A stretch of 64,000 nt of DNA from Fen-1258 sp964449775 (GCA_964449775.1 CAYVBQ010000008.1:53803-117802), one strand, 5' to 3'. Counted from the stretch's first letter, positions 18,031 to 28,179 are shown. Made by a program: numbers and translations. The notes: generated by a model from the letters alone, not told the origin.

Positions 18031-19521
18031 ATGAATAATTTTTTTACCGATAATATTAATCACATTAAAAATCTCTCGAAGGATGAGTTCGAATCGCTTT
18101 ACGAGTTCAGTCAAATTCTTAACTCGGCAACACGGCAAGAATTATTAATCGAAGATGCAATTGATATTGTTATTAAAGTAATTAATGCAGAACGCGGTTT
18201 ATTCGTTAAATATGATGAAATGAACGATAACTTTTCAATTATTACCGCGCGCAAGATTTCAAACGAAACTATTACAGACCTTCACCAATTTTCCTCGGGC
18301 ATTCTTCAAAAAGTTATTAAAGAAAAAAAACCTCTTCTTTATCACGATGTAATGAACGACCCCCATCTTTCTCAATTTGAAAGTGTTCAGATCCATCGCA
18401 TAAAATCTGTAATCGGCGTTCCTATAGTTCGCGATGGAATAGTATGGGGCGTTATTGTTGCAGATAGTCAGCTCGACCGCCGTGAATTTACGGATGAAAA
18501 CCTTTTATTCTTAAGTTTCTTTTCCAATCTGGTTTCGCTTGCTCTTGATCGTATTATTAAATTGGAAGAACTTGAAAAAGAAAATCAGATACTCATCAAC
18601 CGTCTTCAACTGACGGAAGAAATTCCGGAAATGGTTGGAAATAGTTCAGCGATGAGAACTTTAGCACATTTAATTCACAAAGTTGCAATGACCGATGCGA
18701 CCGTTCTGATTGTTGGTGAGAGTGGAACCGGAAAGGAAGTGGCGGCTAAAGCCATTCATCAACTTAGCAAAAGAAAAGAGAAACCATTTCTTGCTCAGTT
18801 TTGCGGTTCTATACCAGACACTCTTCTCGAAAGCGAATTATTCGGATACAAAAAGGGTGCATTTACCGGTGCGAATACAGATAAACAGGGCTTGCTGGAA
18901 GCCGCCGATAGCGGAACATTTTTTTTAGATGAGATTGCAGATATTTCCACGGCACTTCAAGCAAAACTATTACGTGTTTTGGAAAATAGAGAGATAATCC
19001 GACTTGGCGATGTAAAGGTAAAAAAAGTTGATGCACGCATTATTGCGGCAACAAATAAAGATTTACAAACTCTAGTAAAGGATGGAATATTCCGTGAAGA
19101 TTTATTTTACAGACTAAATGTTTTTCCAATTCGTATTCCACCTCTTCGCGAAAGAAGAAGCGATATTCCGTTGCTTGTTGATTTTTTCATTAAGAAAATT
19201 GGCAAGAAAGATATGTCCATCGATCCGTCGGCGATTAAAAAATTAGAGGGTTATTATTGGCCAGGGAATATCCGTCAATTGATAAATGTAATTCATCGTG
19301 CATTAATACTTTGCGATGGAAGCAAGCTGCATTCGGAACATATCATTTTGGAAGATGCGACGGTAACGGAGAATTTCAAAGGTACACTGCATGAATTTGA
19401 AATGCTGCTTCTTAAAAAGCGTCTGGAAGAATTTAATCAAAACAGAACTCTCACGGCAAAATCTTTGGATGTCTCGGTTAGATGGATTCAACTGAAACTG
19501 AAAGAAATGGGCGAGCAATAA
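18031..19521 (+). CDS. GAF-domain sigma-54-dependent transcriptional activator
   Basis: The 496-residue protein has an N-terminal GAF sensor (about 25-170) instead of a receiver domain. An AAA+ sigma-54 interaction domain follows at about 205-425: Walker A GESGTGKE, the GAFTGA loop that contacts sigma-54, Walker B GTFFLDEIAD and the arginine-finger region FREDLFYRLN. A Fis-type helix-turn-helix is at the C-terminus (LTAKSLDVSVRWIQLKLKEM). It should activate sigma-54 promoters in response to a ligand or to phosphorylation by the next gene's kinase. That kinase gene starts one base after this stop codon, indicating tight co-expression. Confidence 0.93.
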   Translation: MNNFFTDNINHIKNLSKDEFESLYEFSQILNSATRQELLIEDAIDIVIKVINAERGLFVKYDEMNDNFSIITARKISNETITDLHQFSSGILQKVIKEKKPLLYHDVMNDPHLSQFESVQIHRIKSVIGVPIVRDGIVWGVIVADSQLDRREFTDENLLFLSFFSNLVSLALDRIIKLEELEKENQILINRLQLTEEIPEMVGNSSAMRTLAHLIHKVAMTDATVLIVGESGTGKEVAAKAIHQLSKRKEKPFLAQFCGSIPDTLLESELFGYKKGAFTGANTDKQGLLEAADSGTFFLDEIADISTALQAKLLRVLENREIIRLGDVKVKKVDARIIAATNKDLQTLVKDGIFREDLFYRLNVFPIRIPPLRERRSDIPLLVDFFIKKIGKKDMSIDPSAIKKLEGYYWPGNIRQLINVIHRALILCDGSKLHSEHIILEDATVTENFKGTLHEFEMLLLKKRLEEFNQNRTLTAKSLDVSVRWIQLKLKEMGEQ

Positions 19522-19522
19522 A

Positions 19523-21118
19523 ATGTCTTCTCTTACATCGGAAATATTGTTCGAAAAGTTTCAGATAATTGAAGTACTCAAGAAAGATGAGCACGCAGCG
19601 GTGTTTCTTGCCAACCACATTTATCTCAGCAAAAAAATTATACTCAAAGTTCTTAACACACAGAAGCTGCCGGATCCATCAATGGTTGAGCGGTTTAAGC
19701 GTGAAGGAAAAATTCTTGCAAAGCTAGATCATCCAAACATTATTAAAGTACTTGATTTCGGATTGAGTAAAGAGTTCTTCTACATTTCTTTTGAGTATAT
19801 CGAAGGAGAGTCTCTCCGCAACATTTTCAAGACCAAAACTCTTTCTCAAGAACAGAAAGAGCATGTGATAATCCAACTCTTGAAAGGATTGGATTACGCA
19901 CATAAGAATCAGATTATACACCGGGATATTAAACCGGAAAATATTTTTGTTGATAAGAACCTTAATGTTAAGCTTGGTGATTTTGGTTTAGCGCTTTCTG
20001 CCGAAGACAATTTTGTAACAAACCCGTATTCAATTGTGGGAACGCCGAGTTATATGAGTCCGGAACAGGTGCGCGGCGCAAAGCTTACACTACAGAGCGA
20101 TATTTTTTCTGCCGGAGTAGTGTTGTTCGAATTATTTACAGGGAAGAATCCATTCTTGAAGGATAACGTTAGTCTTACACTTAATGAGATAATGGCTTAT
20201 GATGAGAGTGAAATAGCTAAAATGGCGGAGGATCAGCCGCAGTTAATTAAAGACATTCTTTTTACAATGTTAAAAAAGAACGTTAACCAACGTTATGAAT
20301 CAGCAGAAGAAATATTAGAAGATCTTAACGTTCAGATTGACCAACCAACCATTGTAATCAGCAATGTTGATAGGGAAGGAAAAAAATCGATATTAGCATG
20401 GTTGTTCCTTGCAGTAATTTTTCTTGGAGTCGCTGCGATTTTTGTTATACCTATGTTGAATCAGCATGATCAGATCAAATCCACGCCAAACGATGACATG
20501 AGAAATGTTTTATCGAACAATGAATCAGCCAAACCGAAGACAACCGAGCAGTTGAATCAGCAAGCAAAAGATCCGGTTGATCGAAATAAATTGAAAGAGC
20601 CACTTGTTGATGACAAAACTCAAACGTCCCCGCAAGATGAAAAAAATAATACAATATCAGACGCTAATAATCCAGTTGGTACCGGGTGGCTCGATATTAG
20701 ATCATTTCCGCCCAATGCGGATGTCTCAATAAACGGCGAGAGTTATGATAAAACTCCGTTCAAGAGACCGATTCCGATTAAGACCGGGGAGTTTACAGTA
20801 AAGTTTATTCATCCTAATTACCCGCCGTTTTATAAAACCGTAAAGGTTGAGGTTGATAAAATAACTCAGGTTTATGTTAATATTGAAGCGGAAACTTTGG
20901 GATTTATCCATTGTGCAGTATATCCCCCTGTCGCGGATATCTACATTAACGGAAACAAAAAAGCAGAAGCGCCAATGAGGGTAAATGATCTAATTAAAGT
21001 TGTTCCAGGCCCAGTTCACCTTGTCATTAAGAATCCAAAATACAGAGACATTGATACTTCATTTGTAATCAGCGTGCGAGATACACTTAAACTAAAATTC
21101 AAATTCAATAACGAATAA
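19523..21118 (+). CDS. Membrane Ser/Thr protein kinase with C-terminal PEGA domains
   Basis: The 531-residue protein has a eukaryotic-type kinase domain (about 10-270). It contains the VAIK-equivalent lysine in KKIILKVL, catalytic HRDIKPENIFV, DFGLAL and a SPEQVRG activation segment. One membrane helix is at about 288-310. An extracytoplasmic part then carries two PEGA domains, at about 390-460 and 462-530 (RSFPPNADVSINGE, AVYPPVADIYINGN). This places sensing outside the membrane and phosphorylation inside. Its neighbour upstream is a GAF/sigma-54 activator, a known partner type for such kinases. Downstream is a secreted kelch protein. Substrate assignment is inference. Confidence 0.93.
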   Translation: MSSLTSEILFEKFQIIEVLKKDEHAAVFLANHIYLSKKIILKVLNTQKLPDPSMVERFKREGKILAKLDHPNIIKVLDFGLSKEFFYISFEYIEGESLRNIFKTKTLSQEQKEHVIIQLLKGLDYAHKNQIIHRDIKPENIFVDKNLNVKLGDFGLALSAEDNFVTNPYSIVGTPSYMSPEQVRGAKLTLQSDIFSAGVVLFELFTGKNPFLKDNVSLTLNEIMAYDESEIAKMAEDQPQLIKDILFTMLKKNVNQRYESAEEILEDLNVQIDQPTIVISNVDREGKKSILAWLFLAVIFLGVAAIFVIPMLNQHDQIKSTPNDDMRNVLSNNESAKPKTTEQLNQQAKDPVDRNKLKEPLVDDKTQTSPQDEKNNTISDANNPVGTGWLDIRSFPPNADVSINGESYDKTPFKRPIPIKTGEFTVKFIHPNYPPFYKTVKVEVDKITQVYVNIEAETLGFIHCAVYPPVADIYINGNKKAEAPMRVNDLIKVVPGPVHLVIKNPKYRDIDTSFVISVRDTLKLKFKFNNE

Positions 21119-21166
21119 TTTTTTCCGACTCACAAAAGGAATCTATATATAAAGTATCTTAAAGAG

Positions 21167-22444
21167 ATGAAAAAATTTTTAATTGTAATATCGTTTTTAT
21201 TTGTCGCAGGAATTAGCGAAGCTCAGTTAAGGTGGCGTATTGTTGGAACAATGCCTTACCCGGTATCCGGTGGACAAGTTGTTTATGATATCGCCGCACG
21301 AAGTAACAAAATCTATATCTTTGGCGGATACTCAGATTCATTACAGAGTGCTGTTGATTGGATTCAAGAATATGATGCTAAAGAAAACAGCTGGAAAATG
21401 GTTGGACACATGATCCAAGCGCGAGATCAATTTGTCGCGGATATCTGGAAGAACAATGTTATATATTTTGGCGGAACGAATGATGCCTCAACTGAAAAAA
21501 ATGCAATCGAACAATGGGACTATAAAATTGTAACTAACGAACCATCCGTACGCGCTAAGGACAAAAATTTTGGAAGATTATATTCTACCGGACAAATAGT
21601 TGGAGATAATTTTTATATTATCGGGGGCGATCCGGCAAACCCCAGTGACCAACTTGCCTACATTACTGCTTATGACTTAAGCACAAGACAATTTGGGTTT
21701 TCTTTCATTTCGCCATCTCCGGATCCACCGCGCCAGCGTATGACATTTATAGTTGGGGAGAACATTTACATTTTTGGCGGGGTGACAAACGGTGTGATGA
21801 AGGCAATTCAAAAATTTAATATTAGTGCAAAGAAGTTAGACGATCTGCCAGAGAAATTAATTGAATCCCGTGCAGCAGGCTCGGCGGTTTTTAATCCCCT
21901 TAGCCAAAAAGGATTCATCATCGGCGGGTATAATGAAACTTTAAATGCAATGAATACGGTTGAGCAGGTTGAGATTCTACCGAATGGTTCATTAAAAATT
22001 ACCAAATCGGTACCGCTTACATATGCTCGCTCCGGATTAATGGCGGTTGCCTATCAAAATGGTTTTGTTGCCGTTTTTGGCGGAAGAACTGACCGTGGGC
22101 ATCTTGGTAAAGTTGTTCCTTATATAGAAATTTTGGAAGAGTATACTTCAGTAAATGAAGAGAATAATATACCCCAAGAATTCTCGCTTAATCAAAATTA
22201 TCCCAATCCTTTTAATCCTTCAACTTCGATAAGCTATCAATTGTCTATGGGTGGTTTTGTCTCTCTTAAAGTTTATGATACCATCGGGAAAGAAGTAGTA
22301 ACTTTGGTCAACGAATTTCAAGATGCGGGAAAGCACTCTATTCAATTAAAAGCCAACCAATTTGGAATGACATCCGGAATTTATTTTTATAGATTGACGG
22401 CAGGCGCCTATTCATCAACAAAAAAAATGCTATTGCTAAAATGA
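21167..22444 (+). CDS. Secreted kelch-repeat protein with type IX secretion sorting domain
   Basis: After a signal peptide (MKKFLIVISFLFVAGISEAQ), the 425-residue protein shows repeated kelch blades with paired glycines: KIYIFGGYSD, NVIYFGGTND, NFYIIGGDPA, NIYIFGGVTN, KGFIIGGYNE and FVAVFGGRTD. This suggests a six-bladed propeller. The final 85 residues form a T9SS C-terminal domain starting at FSLNQNYPNPFNPSTSISY and ending in KKMLLLK. The sorting domain predicts export through the outer membrane and surface attachment or release. The next gene overlaps its stop by four bases (ATGA), so translation is coupled. Confidence 0.92.
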   Translation: MKKFLIVISFLFVAGISEAQLRWRIVGTMPYPVSGGQVVYDIAARSNKIYIFGGYSDSLQSAVDWIQEYDAKENSWKMVGHMIQARDQFVADIWKNNVIYFGGTNDASTEKNAIEQWDYKIVTNEPSVRAKDKNFGRLYSTGQIVGDNFYIIGGDPANPSDQLAYITAYDLSTRQFGFSFISPSPDPPRQRMTFIVGENIYIFGGVTNGVMKAIQKFNISAKKLDDLPEKLIESRAAGSAVFNPLSQKGFIIGGYNETLNAMNTVEQVEILPNGSLKITKSVPLTYARSGLMAVAYQNGFVAVFGGRTDRGHLGKVVPYIEILEEYTSVNEENNIPQEFSLNQNYPNPFNPSTSISYQLSMGGFVSLKVYDTIGKEVVTLVNEFQDAGKHSIQLKANQFGMTSGIYFYRLTAGAYSSTKKMLLLK

Positions 22445-23256
22445 TAAAAAATTATTTTCTGATAATATTTTTCTTCATAGGAATATCCTTTTCTTATGCT
22501 CAAGAGGTTACTTTTGATAAAGTTAAGCGGCAGTACGAGAAATTTGAGTACGATAATGTGATCAAATTTTCCGACCAGTTGATTGAAAAAGGGGATCTTA
22601 ACGATTCACTATCGATTGAAATACATTTAATGCGCGCCAATATTTTTTATTCTAACAACGCAGATTCATCCACAAGAAAAAGTTTTGAGAATATTTTGAA
22701 AATCAAAAAGAATTATATCCCCAATCAGGATGTCACCTCTCCCAAGTTGATCTCGATTTTTAATGAAGTTAAATATGATTACTTAAGAAAGAATCCGGAT
22801 ATCGCTCAACCATTAGATTCAACAAATCAAAAACCGTCAACTAAATTTGTGAATCTGAACCCGCAAAGAGGAGCCGTCATTAAAAATATTTTATTACCGG
22901 GACTTGGACAACTTCATAACGGCAATTCGGCTAAAGGATGGATTACCACTTCAGCATCTATACTAAATCTTGGAACTCTAATTTATTTTGCCATTGATGC
23001 GAACAAAAAACAAAACGCTTATTTAATGGAGACGGATAGAAATTTGATTCAACTGAAATATGATGATTATAATAGATCATACAAAATTAGAAATGCATTT
23101 ATAATTTCTTATGCAGCTATTTGGCTCTACAGCCAAATTGATTTTCTTTTCTTTTCAGAAAATCAACAACAAATAGATGATTCTCGTTTGAGCAGTTATT
23201 TTGATTTAAATCCATCTGCAAACGAGTTCAAACTAAATTTTAAATTCCCCTTTTGA
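22441..23256 (+). CDS. DUF5683-like membrane protein with signal peptide
   Basis: The 271-residue protein starts with a signal sequence (MIKNYFLIIFFFIGISFSYA). A helical region resembling TPR-type scaffolds follows at about 22-120. After it comes the DUF5683 signature LLPGLGQLHNGNSAKGW, a membrane helix (SASILNLGTLIYFAID) and a second one (AFIISYAAIWLYSQIDFLFF). DUF5683 proteins are common in Bacteroidota-like phyla and lack a known function. The ATG overlaps the stop of the kelch gene. It is probably part of the envelope-signalling operon. Confidence 0.7.
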   Translation: MIKNYFLIIFFFIGISFSYAQEVTFDKVKRQYEKFEYDNVIKFSDQLIEKGDLNDSLSIEIHLMRANIFYSNNADSSTRKSFENILKIKKNYIPNQDVTSPKLISIFNEVKYDYLRKNPDIAQPLDSTNQKPSTKFVNLNPQRGAVIKNILLPGLGQLHNGNSAKGWITTSASILNLGTLIYFAIDANKKQNAYLMETDRNLIQLKYDDYNRSYKIRNAFIISYAAIWLYSQIDFLFFSENQQQIDDSRLSSYFDLNPSANEFKLNFKFPF

Positions 23257-23342
23257 TTTCGAGCCTATATGGCCAGTTTTCTATTTAGTCGATAATTCAT
23301 ATATTGATATACACAATTGAAATGGAAAAGAAATAACCGGAT

Positions 23343-23708
23343 ATGGATTTCAAATCAGAAAAAATTGCTGACGTCGCTATCGTTCATGTCTTTCTGAACC
23401 GGGCAACGCTTGCAAAAGCAGTATTGTTCAAGGATTTTGTTACAGAAATTATTAACGGCGGTACGTTTAATATTGTGGTAGATCTTAGCATCTGCGAATA
23501 TGTTGATTCAACATTTCTTGGTGCAATGGTTGCAGTTTTAAAGAAAACCAATTCCATGAATGGGGACTTACGTTTAGTCTACAATAAAGAGATGCCATCC
23601 TTGGTTTTTGTTTTAACACGGATGGATAAAGTATTTAAAGTTTTTCCAGTACTTGACGAAGCAGTAGAGAGTTTTACGGGTGGTAAACCAAAACTCGCCT
23701 GGAAATAA
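23343..23708 (+). CDS. STAS-domain anti-sigma factor antagonist-like protein
   Basis: The 121-residue protein is a single STAS domain. Its core strand and phospho-site region read VVDLSICEYVDSTFLGAMVAVLKK, with the serine in VDST at the position phosphorylated in SpoIIAA/RsbV proteins. It would bind or release an anti-sigma kinase according to phosphorylation. A similar STAS gene is at 29580-29921, with VEFLDSTFLGVIVNTLKK, and a PP2C-type phosphatase gene follows that one. No HATPase anti-sigma kinase gene is seen in the window. Confidence 0.88.
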   Translation: MDFKSEKIADVAIVHVFLNRATLAKAVLFKDFVTEIINGGTFNIVVDLSICEYVDSTFLGAMVAVLKKTNSMNGDLRLVYNKEMPSLVFVLTRMDKVFKVFPVLDEAVESFTGGKPKLAWK

Positions 23709-23710
23709 TT

Positions 23711-24934
23711 TCAATCCTTCAAATAAACAATTTTATAAACCTTATCATACTGCCTTACACGTTCCTGGCATAATATCGTTATGTCGTTTCCTTTTGAAAC
23801 ATCCGTCAACACCTTTTCGTCTTGCATCATTTTTTCAATTTTGAGCTCTACAACTCCTGTTGTGCTGCCAATGATATAAATTGAATCGCCTGCTTTAAGC
23901 TCATCCGCTTCCAACCGGATAAATGCGACTTCGCTTTTCTTGTAATAATTAAGAACCTTACCGATGTACACTTTTCTAGTGGTTGCCATACTGCCGTAAG
24001 TTTTAGCATAACTTTCTGATCCGGGTTTGCCGAAATAGAACCCTGGAGAAAAACCACGGTTATAAACTTTTTTTAGTCTGTCGACAAGCTCTTGTTTAAC
24101 ATCAGATGTTAACTTGTTCTCGTAATATAGATCCATCGCTTGGCGGTATGTTGAAACCACAATTGCAATGTATTCCGGACTTCTTTTTCTCCCTTCGATT
24201 TTAAATGCATCAATTCCGGATTCAATCAGTTTGTCTAAAAATTCGATAGAGCACAAATCCTTCGGCGATAAAACATAATCTTCTCCTAATTGAAGTTCGA
24301 ATTTCTCATCGCTATCTGTAATCTGATATTCTCTTCTACATGGTTGTAAACATTCACCGCGGTTTGCGCTTTTCCCGAATACCTCGTGACTCATAAAACA
24401 TCGCCCGCTTACCGCAATACACATTGCGCCGTGTACAAAAGTTTCAATTTCGATGTTGGATTTACTTTTTATCTCTTTTATTTTATCGAGTGTACATTCG
24501 CGTGCAAGAACAATTCGTTTAGCGCCGAGACGCTCGTAAAATCGAACAGTTGCAGAATTTGAAACCGATGCCTGAGTACTGATGCAAAACGGCATTTCAT
24601 ACTCAATACACTTTTGAATTACAGACATGTCCCAGCAGATGATCATATCTATACCGGAATCTTTTGCGGCGCGTACAATATTGTCAAGCTCAATCAACTC
24701 TTCCTCGAAAACGATCGTATTAAGTGTTAAATGAGTTTGGACATTATTCTCTTTGCAATGTTCAACAATTTTAGGAAGATCAAGCAGATCAAAATTATTT
24801 GCTGCTGCTCGCATGTTTAAGGTTTTCACGCCAAAATAAACAGCATCCGCGCCTGCCTCAATTGCGGCATTAAGCATTGTCCAGTTGCCCGCGGGAGCCA
24901 AAAGCTCCGGTTTTTTATTAACATTTTTTTCCAT
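23711..24934 (-). CDS. Peptidase U32 family protein (tRNA hydroxylation type)
   Basis: The 407-residue protein opens with PELLAPAGNWTMLNAAIEAGADAVYFG, the signature of the U32 family. It contains FVHGAMCIAVSGRCFMS and NRGECLQPCRREY, where conserved cysteines bind an iron-sulfur cluster in TrhP/RlhA-like members. Despite the family name, close homologues act in hydroxylation of tRNA or rRNA bases rather than as proteases. It is convergent with the STAS gene, with only two bases between the stops. TrhP assignment is probable but not certain. Confidence 0.85.
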   Translation of the reverse strand: MEKNVNKKPELLAPAGNWTMLNAAIEAGADAVYFGVKTLNMRAAANNFDLLDLPKIVEHCKENNVQTHLTLNTIVFEEELIELDNIVRAAKDSGIDMIICWDMSVIQKCIEYEMPFCISTQASVSNSATVRFYERLGAKRIVLARECTLDKIKEIKSKSNIEIETFVHGAMCIAVSGRCFMSHEVFGKSANRGECLQPCRREYQITDSDEKFELQLGEDYVLSPKDLCSIEFLDKLIESGIDAFKIEGRKRSPEYIAIVVSTYRQAMDLYYENKLTSDVKQELVDRLKKVYNRGFSPGFYFGKPGSESYAKTYGSMATTRKVYIGKVLNYYKKSEVAFIRLEADELKAGDSIYIIGSTTGVVELKIEKMMQDEKVLTDVSKGNDITILCQERVRQYDKVYKIVYLKD

Positions 24935-25004
24935 ATGCTATAATAAGAAAAGTTGTTTAATTATTTTTTGTCAAGCTATCTTGCAGTAGATATTTTGATT
25001 AATT

Positions 25005-26132
25005 ATGCGAAGAAATTATATACTTGCTCTTGTTGGAATTGGAATCGGAGGAATCGGTTTTGGTCTCGTAACACCTGTCACAGTATTGTTACTTGAGTTA
25101 AACCGCGCCCCGAGCTTTATAATCGGTTCTACGGCTATGGCGGGCTATGTGAGTATTTTTATCTTCGCCCGATACACAGGCAGATTAATTGATCGCTTTA
25201 ACGTAAAAAAAATATTAGCAGCTGGTCTTTTCATCTGAATGCTCAGCGCATTGGGACATATTTTCTGGTATATCTATCCGCTCTTATATTTAGTAAAAAT
25301 AGTTATGGGTATTGGAGGTACTTTTATTTTTGTCTCTACTGAAGTGATGATTAATTATTACAGTGACGAAACCAACCGCGGAAAAAATATTGGGCTTTAT
25401 GTTGTAATACTATCCATTGGAATTGCTATTGGCTCCTTACTTATTTGGACAATAAAACTCGGTAATTGGGTTCCGTTTGTTATCGGCTCTTCAATTGTGC
25501 TTTTTGTTTTCATCATTCAATTAATTTTTATGGAAGAGATACAAATTAAGGATGAAAACGCGAAAGTAGAGAAAATGCCAATTGCAAAGATGCCTTTAAT
25601 GAGTTTGCTCTCTGCGTCTGTTTACGGATTATTTGAATCATCGGTGATTGTTGTCCTTCCCCTTTATGGGTTACGTAACCATTTCACAACCGATCAAGTT
25701 GCATATTTTCTAGCTTCCTTTGTAATTGGCGGAATAGTTATTCTATATATAGTAGGTCACTTTGCTGATAAATTACCCAAATACAAATTACTATTGATAA
25801 TTTCTACCATGCTCGGAATTCTCTTTCTCTTTCCGGTAGTAGCAATGAATTTTGTTTTCCTACTTGTAATTTTCTTCTTCATAGGAGGAATTGTTCCGGC
25901 ATTTTACACGGTTGGTTTGAATTATACGGTTGAGCAGGTTGAGAAAAAATTTATGACGCAAGCCAACGGCTATTTTGTAATGATGTATGGGGCGGGGACA
26001 ATCTTGGGCCCCTTAATTGGTGCTACACTTGTTGATTTCAACAAACAATATGGTTATTGGGTGTTCGCCTCGTTGCTTTGCCTTGGTTTCTTTTTATTGT
26101 TCAAATTTTACAAAAATGGAAATTCTCAATAA
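25005..26132 (+). pseudogene. MFS transporter interrupted by an in-frame TGA
   Basis: Two same-frame segments, 25005-25238 and 25239-26132, together encode a twelve-helix major facilitator protein of about 375 residues. The first ends ...GRLIDRFNVKKILAAGLFI and the TGA at 25236-25238 is followed directly by MLSALGH. The cytoplasmic loop motif between helices 2 and 3 (GRLIDRFNVKK) lies just before the break and the rest is intact. One base change (TGA to TGG, Trp) would restore the frame. It may be a recent nonsense mutation, a sequencing error or, less likely, readthrough. Other genes here end in TGA, so the codon is not reassigned. The transported substrate is unknown. Confidence 0.8.
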
Positions 26133-26199
26133 ACCATTATCTATTATTCCTCGCACTATTTTGTTATCTTACACTAAAATTATTTATCATTACGGATGA

Positions 26200-28161
26200 A
26201 TGAGTAGCGGAGAAGAAAATATTCTTAATGAAATTTGTTCTATAACCAAAAGTGACGCCGGTTTTATCCTGAAGCATTCCGGACTGGAGAAAACGCTTAT
26301 CCTCTCTTGTGGCGAATCGCATCAAGATGAAAACCATCTTCAAGCTATCATTAATATGATAACGGCAAAGATGGAGCCAAATCTTACCGAGATCAAGCAG
26401 TCGAAAGCATTTAAGTCATTTTGTTCCGAACATGGATACAAATCATTTTACAAAGAGATCTTTTTTGTTGAAGATAAAGCGAGATACTTTTTAGTGCTAT
26501 TTTCAAAAAATAATTTGCCTGCGGCAAAAACGATTCATGCAGATATAGCTCCAATTCTGGAAGAGTTGAAAGACAAAATGTCTACGTCCCAAAAGAAAGA
26601 GTTAATTAACTCCACAAAGCACCGGCTTACAGAAACTGAAATTGAACAAACTATAAAAGAAACAATCAACAGCATCAACATTGTTTTGTTTTCTACAAAT
26701 GCTGATGGTTCGGAATTTAATTTCATCACAGAAGCGGTACGAACGCTCTTCGGTTATTCACCCGATGAAGTCTACCGGAACAAATTTCATCTTCTGAAAT
26801 CAATTAACGAACACGATTTTCACAAATTCAAAAATTTCGTGAACAAATTAAGAAGCAAAGAAGAAGCAGTTGTTGAATACAGAATGAAAGACCGTTTTGG
26901 AAAAGAACATTGGGTTCGTCATTCGGGAATTCCGATTATTAAGAATAATGAAATTGCTCGCATCGTAGGTGTAATTCAAGAAATTACGGAAGAGAAAAAT
27001 ATTCAGTTGCGTCTAGAAAGTTCTGAAGAACGTTTTAGAATGTTAATTAATACAGCGGATGATTTAATTTTTATTCTGGACGGATTTGGTTATTTCAGTA
27101 TGGTAAATAAGAATGGGGCTACCGCGCTTGGTTATGTGCCGGAAGAAATGCTCGGAAAACATTTTCTTGAATTTATTGATAAAGAGGACGAGGCAAAGAT
27201 AGCCGAAGCATTTACAAAAATTCTTAACTCAAGCGGGATCACAACTTTTGAAACGATGTTTCTCGATCGTTTTGACAAAGGAGTTACTTTCGAGATCAGC
27301 GCAAAACCAATGATGTCTGACGGTGAAGTCTCCGGAATGTTGAGCATTGGGCGAAACATAACCAATAGAAAGCTAGACGAACAAAAAATACGAGACTTGA
27401 ACTCAAAACTAATTGAAGCAAGCCGGATTATTTCGATTGAACGGGAAAGAGCCAGACACAAAATCACAGTGCTTGAAGAAGTCAACAAACTTAAAAGTGA
27501 ATTTATTTCAAATGTATCGCATGAATTACGTACACCATTGGCTTCAATAGTGGGTTTTGCAGAAACGATTTTATCCGATTCCGATCTTCCGAAGGAAACT
27601 CTTAACGAATTTAGTAACATTATTTTGATGGAAGGCAAACGCCTGGCAAAGCTTATCAACGATATTCTCGATTTTTCTCAATTAGAATCGGGTGAAGAAG
27701 AATTACAAAAAAACAGCATGAGCGTTGTTGATGTCCTTGATGAAACAGTAAAGAACTTCGAAGATCAAATAAAAGAAAAAAACCTTGTCGTATCCAAAGA
27801 GTATCCTAAAGAGAAATTTGTTATTAACGCAGATAAGGATCGTATTGCAAAAGTTTTTTGGAATTTAATTTCAAACGCTGTTAAGTATACGAATAACGGG
27901 GGAAGAATCTCTATCATCCTTCAAGATTACGGAAAGGAAATTGAGATTGTGGTAAGTGATACGGGAGTAGGTATTCATGAAAAAGATTTACCGAATCTTT
28001 TTCAAAAATTTAACAAAGTTCAGAAGCCCGGAATGCAAATCAGTGGAACCGGTTTCGGTCTTGTTAGCGTTAAGCAGATTATTGATTTGCATAAAGGTTT
28101 TATTAAAGCAAGAAGCCAGGTTAATAAGGGTACAACTTTTATTATCCGTCTTCCAAAATAG
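26200..28161 (+). CDS. Soluble multi-PAS sensor histidine kinase
   Basis: The 653-residue protein has no membrane segment. A GAF-like N-terminal region (about 1-140) is followed by two PAS domains with PAC tails, at about 150-265 (SINIVLFSTNADGSEFNFITEA) and 275-395 (ERFRMLINTADDLIFILDG). A coiled linker leads to HisKA with NVSHELRTPLASIVGF near residue 440. The ATPase domain has NLISNAVKYTNNGG, DTGVGIHEKD and GTGFGLVSVKQI. It would sense a cytoplasmic cue. The response regulator gene begins 18 bases after its stop and is the obvious partner. Confidence 0.94.
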   Translation: MSSGEENILNEICSITKSDAGFILKHSGLEKTLILSCGESHQDENHLQAIINMITAKMEPNLTEIKQSKAFKSFCSEHGYKSFYKEIFFVEDKARYFLVLFSKNNLPAAKTIHADIAPILEELKDKMSTSQKKELINSTKHRLTETEIEQTIKETINSINIVLFSTNADGSEFNFITEAVRTLFGYSPDEVYRNKFHLLKSINEHDFHKFKNFVNKLRSKEEAVVEYRMKDRFGKEHWVRHSGIPIIKNNEIARIVGVIQEITEEKNIQLRLESSEERFRMLINTADDLIFILDGFGYFSMVNKNGATALGYVPEEMLGKHFLEFIDKEDEAKIAEAFTKILNSSGITTFETMFLDRFDKGVTFEISAKPMMSDGEVSGMLSIGRNITNRKLDEQKIRDLNSKLIEASRIISIERERARHKITVLEEVNKLKSEFISNVSHELRTPLASIVGFAETILSDSDLPKETLNEFSNIILMEGKRLAKLINDILDFSQLESGEEELQKNSMSVVDVLDETVKNFEDQIKEKNLVVSKEYPKEKFVINADKDRIAKVFWNLISNAVKYTNNGGRISIILQDYGKEIEIVVSDTGVGIHEKDLPNLFQKFNKVQKPGMQISGTGFGLVSVKQIIDLHKGFIKARSQVNKGTTFIIRLPK

Positions 28162-28179
28162 AATTCAGCCGAGGGTGTA

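Noticed and set aside
25005..26132. TGA as tryptophan or selenocysteine in the MFS gene
   Set aside because: TGA terminates nadC, nadA and many other genes here, and no SECIS-like hairpin follows the codon. A nonsense change or sequence error is simpler.
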